In this document: positions 7,014-17,130 of the stretch, one piece after another
Layout of the letters: each line of letters opens with the position of its first letter
How positions within the stretch are numbered: position 1 is the first letter of the stretch
Notes under the pieces: model-generated
Databases searched by the model: none
What the model was told of the DNA's origin: nothing
The model's input: only the letters and a program-made list of their open reading frames with translations
Assembly: GCA_050733695.1 (NCBI GenBank)
Contig: JBOHTO010000021.1
Span: 1 to 60,008, forward strand
Source: JBOHTO01 sp050733695
GTDB taxonomy: Bacteria; Gemmatimonadota; Gemmatimonadetes; Gemmatimonadales; Gemmatimonadaceae
Reading direction: 5' to 3'
DNA length: 60,008 bases
Translations under genes and position numbers: made by a program

Positions 7014-8324
7014 TCAAAAGAACCCTCCGCTCGATCCACTGAAGCGCGAATTGACGACGTTGTTGTAGATGGACCCGAAGGTATAGCTGAAGCCGACGTT
7101 CGCAAAATAGCGGTACGAGGTAGCGAGCTGGCGGCGTCGCAGCAGGATGTCTTCCTCGGAGGCTTCACCCCTGGCGAGATAGACCTGATCGCGCAGAAGG
7201 GATGTACTCCCGAAGAGGTTCAATGAGAGGCCCTTGTACAGCCGGACATCCACGTTGGCGAAGAGCACGAGACGCTGTTTCGACGGATCACCGAGGAAAC
7301 TGGACCCTTCGAGGGACGTGTTTATCGATCCCCACTGCTGCGTGACGTCGTACGACACGAGCAGCGTCTGGTCGTAGATGGTCTCATCGATGACATCGAA
7401 TATCGTCGTGTCCTCGTACTGGACGCTGTTCGCACCGATGGAGTACTCGAACGTGAGCTGCCGGCGCGTGGACTCGCTGTACGGGAAGAGGTTGTACTCG
7501 ACCGCCGGCGCGAGGCGGAGTGCCAGCTTCTGGTTGAGGAAGGTCGACGACGTCGCGGACAGACGACCGCCCGCGGACCAGTGCGAACCAAGACTTCTCA
7601 CCAGGAGCCCATCCGCGCCGTAGTCGTGCTGATAGAATGTCGCCGAAGAGCTGTCGGTAAGTTCGAATTCGCGTTCGCTGTACCGTCCCTCGAGCGACAG
7701 GTTCGTCTTCCACAGAGTCGTGACACGGTTGGCCGAGAACGATCCGAACAGACCGAGCGCTCGTGATTGCGCCTCACCGTCGAAGTTGCCGCTGACCCGG
7801 GAGCGGAACACCCAGTAGTTCCAGGGATCGTCGGCGGGTCCGGCCGCTGCGGGCGATCCCGTCTCCGGCGCTTCGTAGCTGATCCGCAGACGCTCGGCGA
7901 TGGGCGTGCCGGTGACGTACGGTACCAGTCCGAGCATGAACGCCCGAGCCAGTGCAGCGCGCGTCTCGTCCTCCGTATCGGTAGGTGCAGCCGCGTGGTC
8001 CAGCAATGCGTCCGTTCCGGTGAATGCTCCACGTCCGATGAAGTTGATCGTGAACTCGCGCCCTCCGGCGCCAGTCCTCTGGGTTGTGACCAGGACGTGG
8101 ATGTCCGCATCCTGGCGGTCGCGCACGTAGTTCACGAATGGGATCTCGGTCCGGAAGTAATCGAGGTCGCAGTGGAAGTTGGGACAGTCGAGAAACACTT
8201 TCGGGGTCTGGTCGGGTATCGCGGGCGGCGGCGGATCCGGCTCCTGTCCGGTAGCGGCGGGGGCGGGTGCAGCGAGCGCCGAAGCGCAGGCGATTGCGTA
8301 CAGTGCCGTTGATACCGGCTTCAT
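7014..8324 (-). CDS. Exported beta-barrel protein with N-terminal periplasmic-type domain
   Basis: 436 residues. Signal peptide MKPVSTALYAIACASALAAPAPA is cleaved near ATGQE. Residues ~40-150 hold a conserved block (VFLDCPNFHCDLDYFRTEIP, FVNYVRDRQDADIHVLVTTQ, TGAGGREFTINFIGRG) that recurs in proteins of unknown function from Bacteroidota-like diderms (recollection, not a search). The C-terminal two thirds alternates polar and aromatic residues in strands (for example LSLEGRYSEREFEL, LTFEYSIGANSVQYED) and ends SGSSGGFF, with terminal Phe, like an outer-membrane barrel resembling DUF481. Likely an outer-membrane protein; function unknown. Start at 8324 was chosen for the signal peptide. Confidence 0.7.
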   Translation of the reverse strand: MKPVSTALYAIACASALAAPAPAATGQEPDPPPPAIPDQTPKVFLDCPNFHCDLDYFRTEIPFVNYVRDRQDADIHVLVTTQRTGAGGREFTINFIGRGAFTGTDALLDHAAAPTDTEDETRAALARAFMLGLVPYVTGTPIAERLRISYEAPETGSPAAAGPADDPWNYWVFRSRVSGNFDGEAQSRALGLFGSFSANRVTTLWKTNLSLEGRYSEREFELTDSSSATFYQHDYGADGLLVRSLGSHWSAGGRLSATSSTFLNQKLALRLAPAVEYNLFPYSESTRRQLTFEYSIGANSVQYEDTTIFDVIDETIYDQTLLVSYDVTQQWGSINTSLEGSSFLGDPSKQRLVLFANVDVRLYKGLSLNLFGSTSLLRDQVYLARGEASEEDILLRRRQLATSYRYFANVGFSYTFGSIYNNVVNSRFSGSSGGFF

Positions 8325-8455
8325 GAAGGCTCCAGTTTTACAGGACGGGAAGGTAACGTCCGCCCAGGCGACGCGGCCGAGCCGTAATGTTAACAGCCAT
8401 GGCATTCGGTCGTCGAACAGGGACAGGATCCCGTACGCTGTTTCCGGAGGACTCC

Positions 8456-9301
8456 ATGCGTCGTTTGACGATGTACAGCCACGTGCCGTTGCTGCTCGTG
8501 ATCTCGTTCATGCTTCCCGGTTGCGCGCGCGCGCCCGAGCCCGCGCCGGGCTCGCACGCACACGGCGTCGAGGCGGAGCGGTCAGCTCAGGCCGATGTTT
8601 CGCACGCGCATGGTGAACCCGCCGCCGCGGCGGCGAGCGGCGCGATGAGCGGTCCCATCGATATGGGCGCTCACATGCGGCTCTCGCCCGTTCGCGCCGG
8701 GACCGCGGAGGATTCAGCTCGCGCCGCCCGGGTCGTAGCGGAGCTGCGCAGCGCGATCGCGAAGTACCGCGACGTGCGCGTCGCCGAGGACGATGGGTTC
8801 GCGATGTTCGCGCCCGGCATCAAGGGCCAGCGGACGTATCACTTCACGAACAACCGCAACGCCTTCAGGGAGCACCTCCGGTTCGACCCTGCGAAGCCGA
8901 CATCGCTGTTGTACGAGAAGGGCGGGGATGGGGAGATGAATCTGATTGGTGCGATGTATGTCGCGCCCAAGCGCGCCTCGATGGACGATCTCGACGCACG
9001 TGTGCCGCTGAGCCTCGCGCGCTGGCACGCGCATGTGAACATCTGCCTCCCCGGCCGCGGCGAACAGGCGCGGTGGCTGGAACGGCGTGACGGGAAGCCC
9101 GTGTTCGGACCGGCGGGTGTCGTCGCCACCGAAGCGGAATGCGATGCGGTGGACGGCCGATTCCAGGAGCAGCTCTTCGGCTGGATGGTGCACGCCAACG
9201 TGTTCGCCGGCGATGACCATGCAGCGATCTGGGGACATGTTCCCGGGCAGGATGATCAGGCCGGCATGGTTGGAAACGGGGGCGGGGGTCACCACCACTG
9301 A
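8456..9301 (+). CDS. Predicted lipoprotein with His-rich termini
   Basis: 281 residues. MRRLTMYSHVPLLLVISFML is followed by PGCARAP, a lipobox. The next ~45 residues are Ala/His-rich (GSHAHGVEAER, VSHAHGEP). A conserved-looking core follows: KYRDVRVAEDDGFAMFAPG, QRTYHFTNNRNAF, FDPAKPTSLLYEK, LIGAMYVAPK and LARWHAHVNICLPG with several His, and the protein ends GGGGHHH. The His clusters suggest binding of a transition metal, perhaps copper, but no catalytic motif is recognised. Ribosome site CCGGAGGA stands 6 nt before the ATG. It diverges from the beta-barrel gene across a 131-nt spacer that must hold both promoters. Confidence 0.65.
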   Translation: MRRLTMYSHVPLLLVISFMLPGCARAPEPAPGSHAHGVEAERSAQADVSHAHGEPAAAAASGAMSGPIDMGAHMRLSPVRAGTAEDSARAARVVAELRSAIAKYRDVRVAEDDGFAMFAPGIKGQRTYHFTNNRNAFREHLRFDPAKPTSLLYEKGGDGEMNLIGAMYVAPKRASMDDLDARVPLSLARWHAHVNICLPGRGEQARWLERRDGKPVFGPAGVVATEAECDAVDGRFQEQLFGWMVHANVFAGDDHAAIWGHVPGQDDQAGMVGNGGGGHHH

Positions 9302-9476
9302 TCGTCTGACTGCTGGCGGTGTCGATTCATGGCGGGGGGCGAGATCGAATGCGCTCCCCTCGTTGCATCGCGGGCTCGGGCATCACGCGGTCATGCCCGA
9401 TTACATTCAGGGTTGTCGTAACCTGTCGTATTCGCGCGCTCCTCGGCGCGCACCGTCCACGATTCCCGGACCATCC

Positions 9477-11153
<1,677 letters not shown>

Positions 11154-11174
11154 CAGGAGGCATGCAGGGACCAG

Positions 11175-11199
11175 CCCCCCGGGCGCCCCCGGGGGGTTT
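11175..11199 (+). terminator. GC-rich hairpin with short T tract after ettA
   Basis: CCCCCCGGG, 4-nt loop CGCC, CCCGGGGGG make a perfect 9-bp stem followed by TTT. It sits between the convergent ettA and DUF1579-like genes and probably ends transcription from ettA; the stem is symmetric, but the T tract favours the plus direction. Confidence 0.75.
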
Positions 11200-11244
11200 C
11201 GTGCTGGACCACGATGAAGAATCGATTCGCATGCCTGCTCCGCT

Positions 11245-11871
11245 TCAGGAGCCCCTGTCGGCCGCATTCCTCGCGGGCGCGAGCGGTCCCAGCACACGCG
11301 GCGGCCCGATGCGACGTGCCTCGATCCGGACATGCTCCCTTTCCCACGTCCTGCCACCATCGATCGAACGGTCGGCAGTCCACGAAAAACGATCCGGCCG
11401 GATGTCATGGTAGCGGATGCGCCACACCGAAGGCTCAGCGCTCATCACGCCAAACCTCTGCTCGATGTGCACCTCGGCACCAACGCGCTGCCCGGTGCCC
11501 GTGTCCTGCAATCCGGCCCCCGCATCCATCCCGATCAGCTCCCACCGATCGAGCGCCGCGTTGTAGGCGCGCACTGTCGTGGTCACGTAGTACGTCTCGC
11601 CGCTGTCACCGACGATGCGATACTCGTCCAGGATCTGCCCCTCGGCAAGGCGTACGGCACTCCAGTACCCGCGCCCCTCTCCGTACTCGCGACTCACCGT
11701 GGTGAACTCCCAATCGCCGAGCAGGTAATCGAAGTCACCCTTGTGTGCAGCGTACGATGCCCGCATCTCCTCGGCGCTCCTGCCATGGGGCTGCGCCGAT
11801 AGCGGAGCAGCGGCCGCCAGCATTGCGGTGAGAAGGGTTCCGGCGCACAGGGACAGGACGGTGTTGGGCAT
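11245..11871 (-). CDS. Exported DUF1579-like protein
   Basis: 208 residues. Signal peptide MPNTVLSLCAGTLLTAMLAAAAPLSA ends at AQPHG. The body reads as a lipocalin-like or DUF1579-type beta-sheet protein: DFDYLLGDWEFTTVSRE, AEGQILDEYRIV, YYVTTTVRAYNAALDRWEL, and DRFSWTADRSIDGGRTWERE near the end. The LLGxWE-x10-20-G and sample-in-assay-like WELIGMD motifs recur in this group; function unknown. The ATG at 11869-11871 has AGGGAGGT at good spacing, deciding the start. Periplasmic location expected. Confidence 0.7.
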   Translation of the reverse strand: MPNTVLSLCAGTLLTAMLAAAAPLSAQPHGRSAEEMRASYAAHKGDFDYLLGDWEFTTVSREYGEGRGYWSAVRLAEGQILDEYRIVGDSGETYYVTTTVRAYNAALDRWELIGMDAGAGLQDTGTGQRVGAEVHIEQRFGVMSAEPSVWRIRYHDIRPDRFSWTADRSIDGGRTWEREHVRIEARRIGPPRVLGPLAPARNAADRGS

Positions 11872-11980
11872 GGCTACCTCCCTGATCACATGATGTCGTG
11901 TTGACTCGACACTCTCACAGCCACCGTGTTCGCGCAGCGAAGCAGCGATCGCTGCCGGCAATGGCGCAAGGGCTGGCAGC

Positions 11981-12937
11981 TCACGCGCGAACAGCCGGCT
12001 GACGTACAGGTGTCAGCCATGCTTCACATCCTGCAGGCGGCGCGGCGCGGCCGTTCGCAATGTCCAGAAAGCGCTTCTGCAGTGCACGCGTAATCGGGCC
12101 GGCGCCGCCTTCGCCGATGGTTATGCGATCGACGCTCCGCACGGGCGTGACCTCCGTCGCCGTACCGCAAAGGAACATCTCGTCCGCGCCGTACAGCGTT
12201 TCGCGCGCGACGAACTGCTCACGGATAGGGAGCCCCATCTCCCGTGCGATGGTCAGGATACTGTCGCGCGTGATGCCGGCGAGCAGGGTGCCATCTGCTG
12301 CCGGCGTGATGAGGACGCCCCCGCGCACGAGGAAGAGGTTCTGCCCGCTACCTTCGCTCACGAGGCCGCCGGGTCCGAGCGCGATCGCCTCGGCGTAACC
12401 GTTGGCCACAGCTTCCATCTTGATGAGCTGGGCGTTGTTGTAGTTCCCCGCCGCCTTCACGGTGCTCGGAAAGGTGTTCGGCTCGGCGCGCTGCCAGCTC
12501 GACACGCCCACGTCCACGCCGCGCTCCAGTGCGTCGTCGCCGAGGTATGCGCCCCAGGGCCAGCATGGTATGAACGTCTGCACGGGACTGCCGACAGGGT
12601 TCATTCCGGCGGCTCCGTAGCCGCGCAGCACGACGGGCCGGATGTAGCAGGCGTCGAGCCCGTTTCGCTCCACCGCCGCAGCGCACGCCGCCGCCAGTTC
12701 GTCCGGACTGTACGTGATCTCCATGCGGTACACGCGGCACGAGTCGTACAGGCGGCGCAGATGGTCGTGCAGGCGGAAGATCGCGGGGCCGTCGCGCGTG
12801 CTGTAACAGCGAATGCCTTCGAAGACGGACGAACCGAACTGGACGGCGAGACTCAGCACGTGAACCTTCGCCTCGTGCCAGTCAACGAACTCCCCATCCT
12901 GCCAGATCCACTCCGCCTCGCGCATCTGCGTCGTCAT
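11981..12937 (-). CDS. ilvE: Branched-chain amino acid aminotransferase
   Basis: 318 residues, class IV PLP aminotransferase. Seen: QFGSSVFEGIRCYST near the N-terminus, RPVVLRGYGAAGMNP, the PLP-binding Lys in STVKAAGNYNNAQLIK, EAIALGPGGLVSEGSGQNLF, GITRDSILTIAREMG, and EMFLCGTATEVTPVRSVD. These are the IlvE signatures; the enzyme interconverts Leu, Ile, Val and their 2-oxo acids with glutamate. A strong GGAGGT stands 6 nt before the ATG at 12937, so the upstream in-frame extension is not used. It follows the SDR gene on the same strand by 19 nt, so the cupin-SDR-ilvE set is likely one leftward operon. Confidence 0.93.
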   Translation of the reverse strand: MTTQMREAEWIWQDGEFVDWHEAKVHVLSLAVQFGSSVFEGIRCYSTRDGPAIFRLHDHLRRLYDSCRVYRMEITYSPDELAAACAAAVERNGLDACYIRPVVLRGYGAAGMNPVGSPVQTFIPCWPWGAYLGDDALERGVDVGVSSWQRAEPNTFPSTVKAAGNYNNAQLIKMEAVANGYAEAIALGPGGLVSEGSGQNLFLVRGGVLITPAADGTLLAGITRDSILTIAREMGLPIREQFVARETLYGADEMFLCGTATEVTPVRSVDRITIGEGGAGPITRALQKRFLDIANGRAAPPAGCEAWLTPVRQPAVRA

Positions 12938-12956
12938 GATACCTCCAAAGCGAAAC

Positions 12957-13748
12957 TCAGACGAGCGATCGAATCCAGCCGCCGTCGACCGGAATGGAAG
13001 TTCCCGTGATGTAGCTGGCGCGCTCCGAAGCCAGAAAGGCGACCAGAGCAGCGAACTCGCGTGGCTCGCCCAGGCGCCCCATGGGAATCTGCGCGGTCCA
13101 GGCCCTGGTAGCGTCATCGGTGGTGGTGCCGCGCGCGGCTGCTGTATTCGCGGCGAGATCCTCCATGCGCTGGGTGCGCGTGAAGCCGGGCATCACGTTG
13201 TTCACGGTGACTCCCTGTGAGGCCACTTCGTTGGCGAGTGTGCGTGCAAAACCCGTGACCGCTGCGCGCACGCTGTTGGAGAGAATGAGATTGTCCACGG
13301 GCTGCTTGACCGCGATCGATGTGATGTTGATTATCCGGCCCCAGCCGCGCTCCTTCATTCCCGGAAGCAGCGCTCGCGTGAGGTTGAGCACACTCTCGAG
13401 CGTGCCGCGCACGGCGTCGCGCCAGGCCTCGGGGGTATGGCTCTCGAACGGACCGGGAGGCGGCCCTCCGCCGTTCGTGACCAGGATGTCGACGCGGCCG
13501 AACTCGCGCCGCGCTTCGCCCACGACGCGATCGACATCGGCCGGCTCGCCGACATCTGCACGCACGGCGTGGACGCGAACCTCACTCCCCCGTGCGATCT
13601 CCCGCGCTGCCGCGGCCAGCGCGCTCTCGTTGCGCGCGCACAGAACCAGGTCGGCGCCCTCGGTGGCGAGTTCCTCGGCTACGGCCCGCCCGAGGCCCCG
13701 ACTCGACGCGGCCACGAGCGCGACCTTGCCGGACAGTCCCAGATCCAT
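12957..13748 (-). CDS. SDR-family protein, FabG-like but lacking the canonical catalytic Tyr/Lys
   Basis: 263 residues, Rossmann fold. N-terminal ALVAASSRGLGRAVAEELA replaces the usual TGxxxGIG motif, and NGGGPPPGPFE replaces NNAG. The Ser is present (IINITSIAVKQP), but the usual YxxxK is replaced by SNSVR in LILSNSVRAAVTGFARTLA. VNNVMPGFTRTQRMEDL and the C-terminal SYITGTSIPVDGGW are FabG-like. This matches a known SDR subgroup related to beta-ketoacyl-ACP reductase that departs from the catalytic tetrad (family knowledge). Whether it is an active reductase is unclear. Flanked by a cupin gene (5-nt gap) and ilvE. Confidence 0.85.
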   Translation of the reverse strand: MDLGLSGKVALVAASSRGLGRAVAEELATEGADLVLCARNESALAAAAREIARGSEVRVHAVRADVGEPADVDRVVGEARREFGRVDILVTNGGGPPPGPFESHTPEAWRDAVRGTLESVLNLTRALLPGMKERGWGRIINITSIAVKQPVDNLILSNSVRAAVTGFARTLANEVASQGVTVNNVMPGFTRTQRMEDLAANTAAARGTTTDDATRAWTAQIPMGRLGEPREFAALVAFLASERASYITGTSIPVDGGWIRSLV

Positions 13749-13753
13749 GCGGT

Positions 13754-14131
13754 CTACTTTCCGTGGAAGTAGCTGTCCGTGTGGTTCAGCCAGTCACTGC
13801 GCGGCGGGCTGAAAATGTCCACGTCGAGGGTGTCCTCGAGCGCCTCCGCCTTGTGCAGCACGTTGGATGGGACATGCAGCACCTCGCCGGCGCTGACGAC
13901 GATTTCCTCGGCCCCATCCTCGCCGATCCAGAACCGTAACGCTCCTTCGAGGATCCAGGTGAGCTGTTCGTTCTCGTGCGAGTGGCAGGGGACGATGCAC
14001 CCCTTCTTCAGATAGACGTGCGCGAGCATCATGCGCGCGCAGGTGATGAGCCTGCGATCGAGCTTGTCGGTGACCTGCTCCAGCGGAATACTGTCCCAGC
14101 GGAAATGGCGGACGGCGGCGTTGTCGTTCAT
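13754..14131 (-). CDS. Single-domain cupin protein
   Basis: 125 residues. Cupin motif 1 is seen as PCHSHENEQLTWILEGALRF (HxH...E) and motif 2 as GEVLHVPSNVLHKAEALED (G-x5-P-x3-H). The metal ligands (two His, Glu, His) are all present, so a divalent metal site is likely. Such small cupins act as isomerases, dioxygenases or sugar/keto-acid binders; the substrate is not evident. First gene of a leftward set: stop to SDR start is only 5 nt, suggesting tight co-expression and a shared small-molecule pathway. Confidence 0.8.
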   Translation of the reverse strand: MNDNAAVRHFRWDSIPLEQVTDKLDRRLITCARMMLAHVYLKKGCIVPCHSHENEQLTWILEGALRFWIGEDGAEEIVVSAGEVLHVPSNVLHKAEALEDTLDVDIFSPPRSDWLNHTDSYFHGK

Positions 14132-14294
14132 GCATCCAATGGTTCGTGCGACGGGAATTCACGCGTACGGCCAATTGAGCGGGCGGCGGGCGCGCTGTCA
14201 ACCGATCCGGAGCGTGATCGGGGCCGAATGAATTGACATCACTGCGACCGTTCTCGATCTTGGCCATGACCCACAACGCCGGATCCCCAGTTGT

Positions 14295-15725
14295 ATGCAT
14301 GCACTCCCTGCTCAGAATCGCCGAGTCCGCGCTGTCCGGATCGTGCACATCGCGGTGGCTGCCAGTCTTCTGTCCCATGGTTTCCCTGCCGCCGCCGTCG
14401 CCGCTCAGCGCGGCGCTCTGGAGCGCGCCACGCACGATACGGTGCTGGGTAACGGGCTCGAGGTCATCGTCGTGGAGAATCACGCGATTCCCCTCGCGAC
14501 CGTCAATCTGGTAGTGCGGACAGGTGCCTACACTCAGGAGCCGGGCGATGAGGGGATATCGCACCTGTACGAGCACATGCTCTTCAAGGGTTACCGCGGG
14601 TTGCCAGATGAAACGTTTGGGCAGGCGGCGGCCGAGCTTACTGCGGGATACAACGGGACGACAAGTGAGGAAGCGGTCACCTACTACCTCTACCTCCCGT
14701 CGGATGAGGTGAGTGGAGCCATGAGCCTGCTCTCGCGCATCGTGCGAGCGGACCGATTCGACGAGGCCGAGCTCTCATCAGAGAAGTTCGTGGTGCTGGG
14801 CGAATACAACCGCGCACTGGCCAACCCCAATAGACGTCTCGCGATGGAGGTCTCGCGCAGGCTCTGGGGCGACGCATGGGGACGCAAGAACGTCATCGGA
14901 ACCCAGGTCTCGGTACTGGGCGTGACGCCCGAGCGTCTGGAGGCGGTGTTCGACACGTATTATGTCCCGAACAATGCCGCCCTCATCGTAACGGGCGATG
15001 TCCGCAGGGCCGAAGTCGTGGAGATGGCGGATCGCCACTTCGATGACTGGGACAGACGGCCCGATCCTTTCGCCGCCAACCCCGTTCCTCCGATCACGCC
15101 TCTCGAGGCGAGCTCGGGTGTCGTGCTGCATTCGGAGGATGTCGATGAGGTGACCGTGCTGATACAATGGCAGGGTCCCAGTGTGACGCGTGACGAGGAG
15201 TTCAGCTACGCCGCGGATGTCTTCTCGGCGCTCGTGAACCAGTCCGGATCGACGTTTCAGAAGCGGCTCGTCGACAGCGGGCTGCTTCACGCAGTAACAA
15301 TGTCCTATGAGTCGCTGAACCACTCGGGCCCGATAACAATCCGGGCGCGCACTTCCAGCGAGAAGCTCATCGCCGCGCTCGCCGCGCTCAAGCGCGAGAT
15401 CCAACAGCTTCACGACTCCGGTTATTTCTCCGAAGAGGAGCTTGCGATCGTCCGAAAGCAACTCGAGGTCGGCTCGGCGCTGGAACAGGAGCGCGCCAGC
15501 GCCCTGGCCCATACGATCGGGTTCTGGTGGAGCGTCGCCGGAATCGATCACTACTACGGCTACGCCGACGGCCTGATGCGGCAGGATCTGGATGTGCTGC
15601 GGCTTTACGCCGCCCGTTACATAACGAATGGGAACCGGGTTATAGGACTCCTCCTCCCCTCGGAGAATGCGGACGTGGGTGCGGAAGCGCTGGAAAACTT
15701 CCTCGCGCTCGAGGTGTCATCGTGA
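14295..15725 (+). CDS. M16-family zinc peptidase, catalytic subunit, exported
   Basis: 476 residues. Signal peptide within the first ~38 residues (AVAASLLSHGFPAAAVAAQ). The inverse zinc motif HxxEH is intact (His90, Glu93, His94 in SHLYEHMLFKG) and the distal Glu ligand lies in VVLGEYNRALANPNR, as in pitrilysin/MPP/YmxG. A second M16 C-terminal-like half follows (VVLHSEDVDEVTVLIQW to the end). Likely a periplasmic oligopeptidase or processing protease working with the next gene. Stop codon overlaps the next gene's GTG by 4 nt (GTGA, 15722-15725). Confidence 0.9.
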   Translation: MHALPAQNRRVRAVRIVHIAVAASLLSHGFPAAAVAAQRGALERATHDTVLGNGLEVIVVENHAIPLATVNLVVRTGAYTQEPGDEGISHLYEHMLFKGYRGLPDETFGQAAAELTAGYNGTTSEEAVTYYLYLPSDEVSGAMSLLSRIVRADRFDEAELSSEKFVVLGEYNRALANPNRRLAMEVSRRLWGDAWGRKNVIGTQVSVLGVTPERLEAVFDTYYVPNNAALIVTGDVRRAEVVEMADRHFDDWDRRPDPFAANPVPPITPLEASSGVVLHSEDVDEVTVLIQWQGPSVTRDEEFSYAADVFSALVNQSGSTFQKRLVDSGLLHAVTMSYESLNHSGPITIRARTSSEKLIAALAALKREIQQLHDSGYFSEEELAIVRKQLEVGSALEQERASALAHTIGFWWSVAGIDHYYGYADGLMRQDLDVLRLYAARYITNGNRVIGLLLPSENADVGAEALENFLALEVSS

Positions 15726-17080
15726 GACAATCCGCTGTGCGATTCCTGCTAATCGCGCTCGCCGGCTTCACGTGCTCGTGCATGTCGCGGCCCGAGGAGA
15801 AGCTCACCGCGATAACGCCGGAAGGCGTACGCGTATCGCTCGACAGCATTACCACGTCGTACGAAGTGAGCGGTGTACGTATCATTCACCGACCCGTGTA
15901 TGCGCATGACGTGGTCACCGCCAATCTCTACCTGCTGGGCGGAACGCGCCAGCTCACCGTGGACAACGCTGGTATCGAAGCCATGCTGCTGCGAGTATCC
16001 GAGTACGGAACGCGGCGGCGTTCGACCGAAGAGCTGAGGCGGGCCACGGCGCTCACCGGCAGCGAGATCGGTGTGCATCCTGGTGTCGACTACACCGCCT
16101 TCGGCTTTGTCGGCATCAAGCAGGAGTTCGATTCGATGTGGACGTTGCTCGCAGAGCGGCTGATGCAGCCCGCACTCGATTCGACGGCCATTGAACTGGT
16201 TCGATCGCAGATGATCGGCTCGGCCCGCAGCCGCCGCAACACGCCGGACGCACACGTCTTCTACCTCGCCGACAGTGCGGCGTTCGAGGGACATCCCTAC
16301 GGGCTCGAGCCCTCCGGCACGGAGCATTCGCTGGCCCGCATCACGAGAGCCGATCTTCAGCAGTACCTCGACGAGCAGATGGTTACCTCGCGCATGCTGC
16401 TCGTCGTCGTTGGCGATGTGCCTCGCGCAACCATTGAGGACGCGGTCCAGAGCACCATCGGCACACTGTCGCGCGGGAGCTATGTGTGGACGACTCCTCC
16501 ACCGATTCCCGAGCGCTCTTCTGCGGTGGTCATGGAGCAGCGGCTGCTGAACACCAATTACATACTCGGATTCTTCAACGGGCCGCCGACGACGCACGAA
16601 GACTACACTGCGTTTCAGCTCGCCACCGCGTTCCTGTCGTCGGGGATGACGAGGGAGATCCGCGAGGAGCGCAGCCTGTCCTACGCTGTGTATGCACCGT
16701 TCATGGAGCGCGCGATTCCGGCCGGGGGAGTGTACGTGACGACCGGAGCGCCGGCAACGGTCGTCCCGCTCATCCGCGCGGAGATCGAGGAGCTTCAGGA
16801 GCACTATATCGCGCCGCAGGGAATGAGCTTCTTCACCAGGCAGTGGATCACGGGCTATTTCGGCGAGCACGAAACGACGGAGGAGCAGGCCGATCTGCTG
16901 GCGCGCGCCGAGCTGTACCGGGGCGACTACCGGGAATCCGTACGTCTCATGCAGGAACTGCGGCGGGTCAGGCCATCCGACGTGAGACGCGTGGCCCGGC
17001 TCTACATGACCGACGTGCAGTTCGCCTATCTTGGAGACACGACGCGGGTCGAACGCGAGGAGTTCGAGAAGTTCAGGTAA
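15722..17080 (+). CDS. M16-family non-catalytic partner, lipoprotein
   Basis: 452 residues from a GTG that overlaps the upstream stop. RFLLIALAGFTCSCMSR gives a signal peptide with lipobox Cys. Fold-level M16 features remain (NLYLLGGTRQLTVDNAGIEAMLL, RMLLVVVGDVPRATIEDAV, FLSSGMTREIREERSLSYAVYAPF) but the HxxEH zinc motif is absent in the equivalent N-terminal stretch. The R/Y pair in REERSLSYAVYA is the substrate-binding signature of the inactive subunit in M16B heterodimers. With the upstream gene it should form an alpha/beta type periplasmic heterodimer. Confidence 0.88.
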   Translation: MRQSAVRFLLIALAGFTCSCMSRPEEKLTAITPEGVRVSLDSITTSYEVSGVRIIHRPVYAHDVVTANLYLLGGTRQLTVDNAGIEAMLLRVSEYGTRRRSTEELRRATALTGSEIGVHPGVDYTAFGFVGIKQEFDSMWTLLAERLMQPALDSTAIELVRSQMIGSARSRRNTPDAHVFYLADSAAFEGHPYGLEPSGTEHSLARITRADLQQYLDEQMVTSRMLLVVVGDVPRATIEDAVQSTIGTLSRGSYVWTTPPPIPERSSAVVMEQRLLNTNYILGFFNGPPTTHEDYTAFQLATAFLSSGMTREIREERSLSYAVYAPFMERAIPAGGVYVTTGAPATVVPLIRAEIEELQEHYIAPQGMSFFTRQWITGYFGEHETTEEQADLLARAELYRGDYRESVRLMQELRRVRPSDVRRVARLYMTDVQFAYLGDTTRVEREEFEKFR

Positions 17081-17130
17081 GCCGAGGCAAGCCGTAGACA
17101 AGCCGAAACCACATCAACAGGGCCAGGGCC

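Noticed and set aside
15749..17101. 450-residue minus-strand open frame opposite the second M16 gene
   Set aside because: Same reasoning: the plus strand has a clear M16 fold and 4-nt coupling; the antisense product has no recognisable domain.
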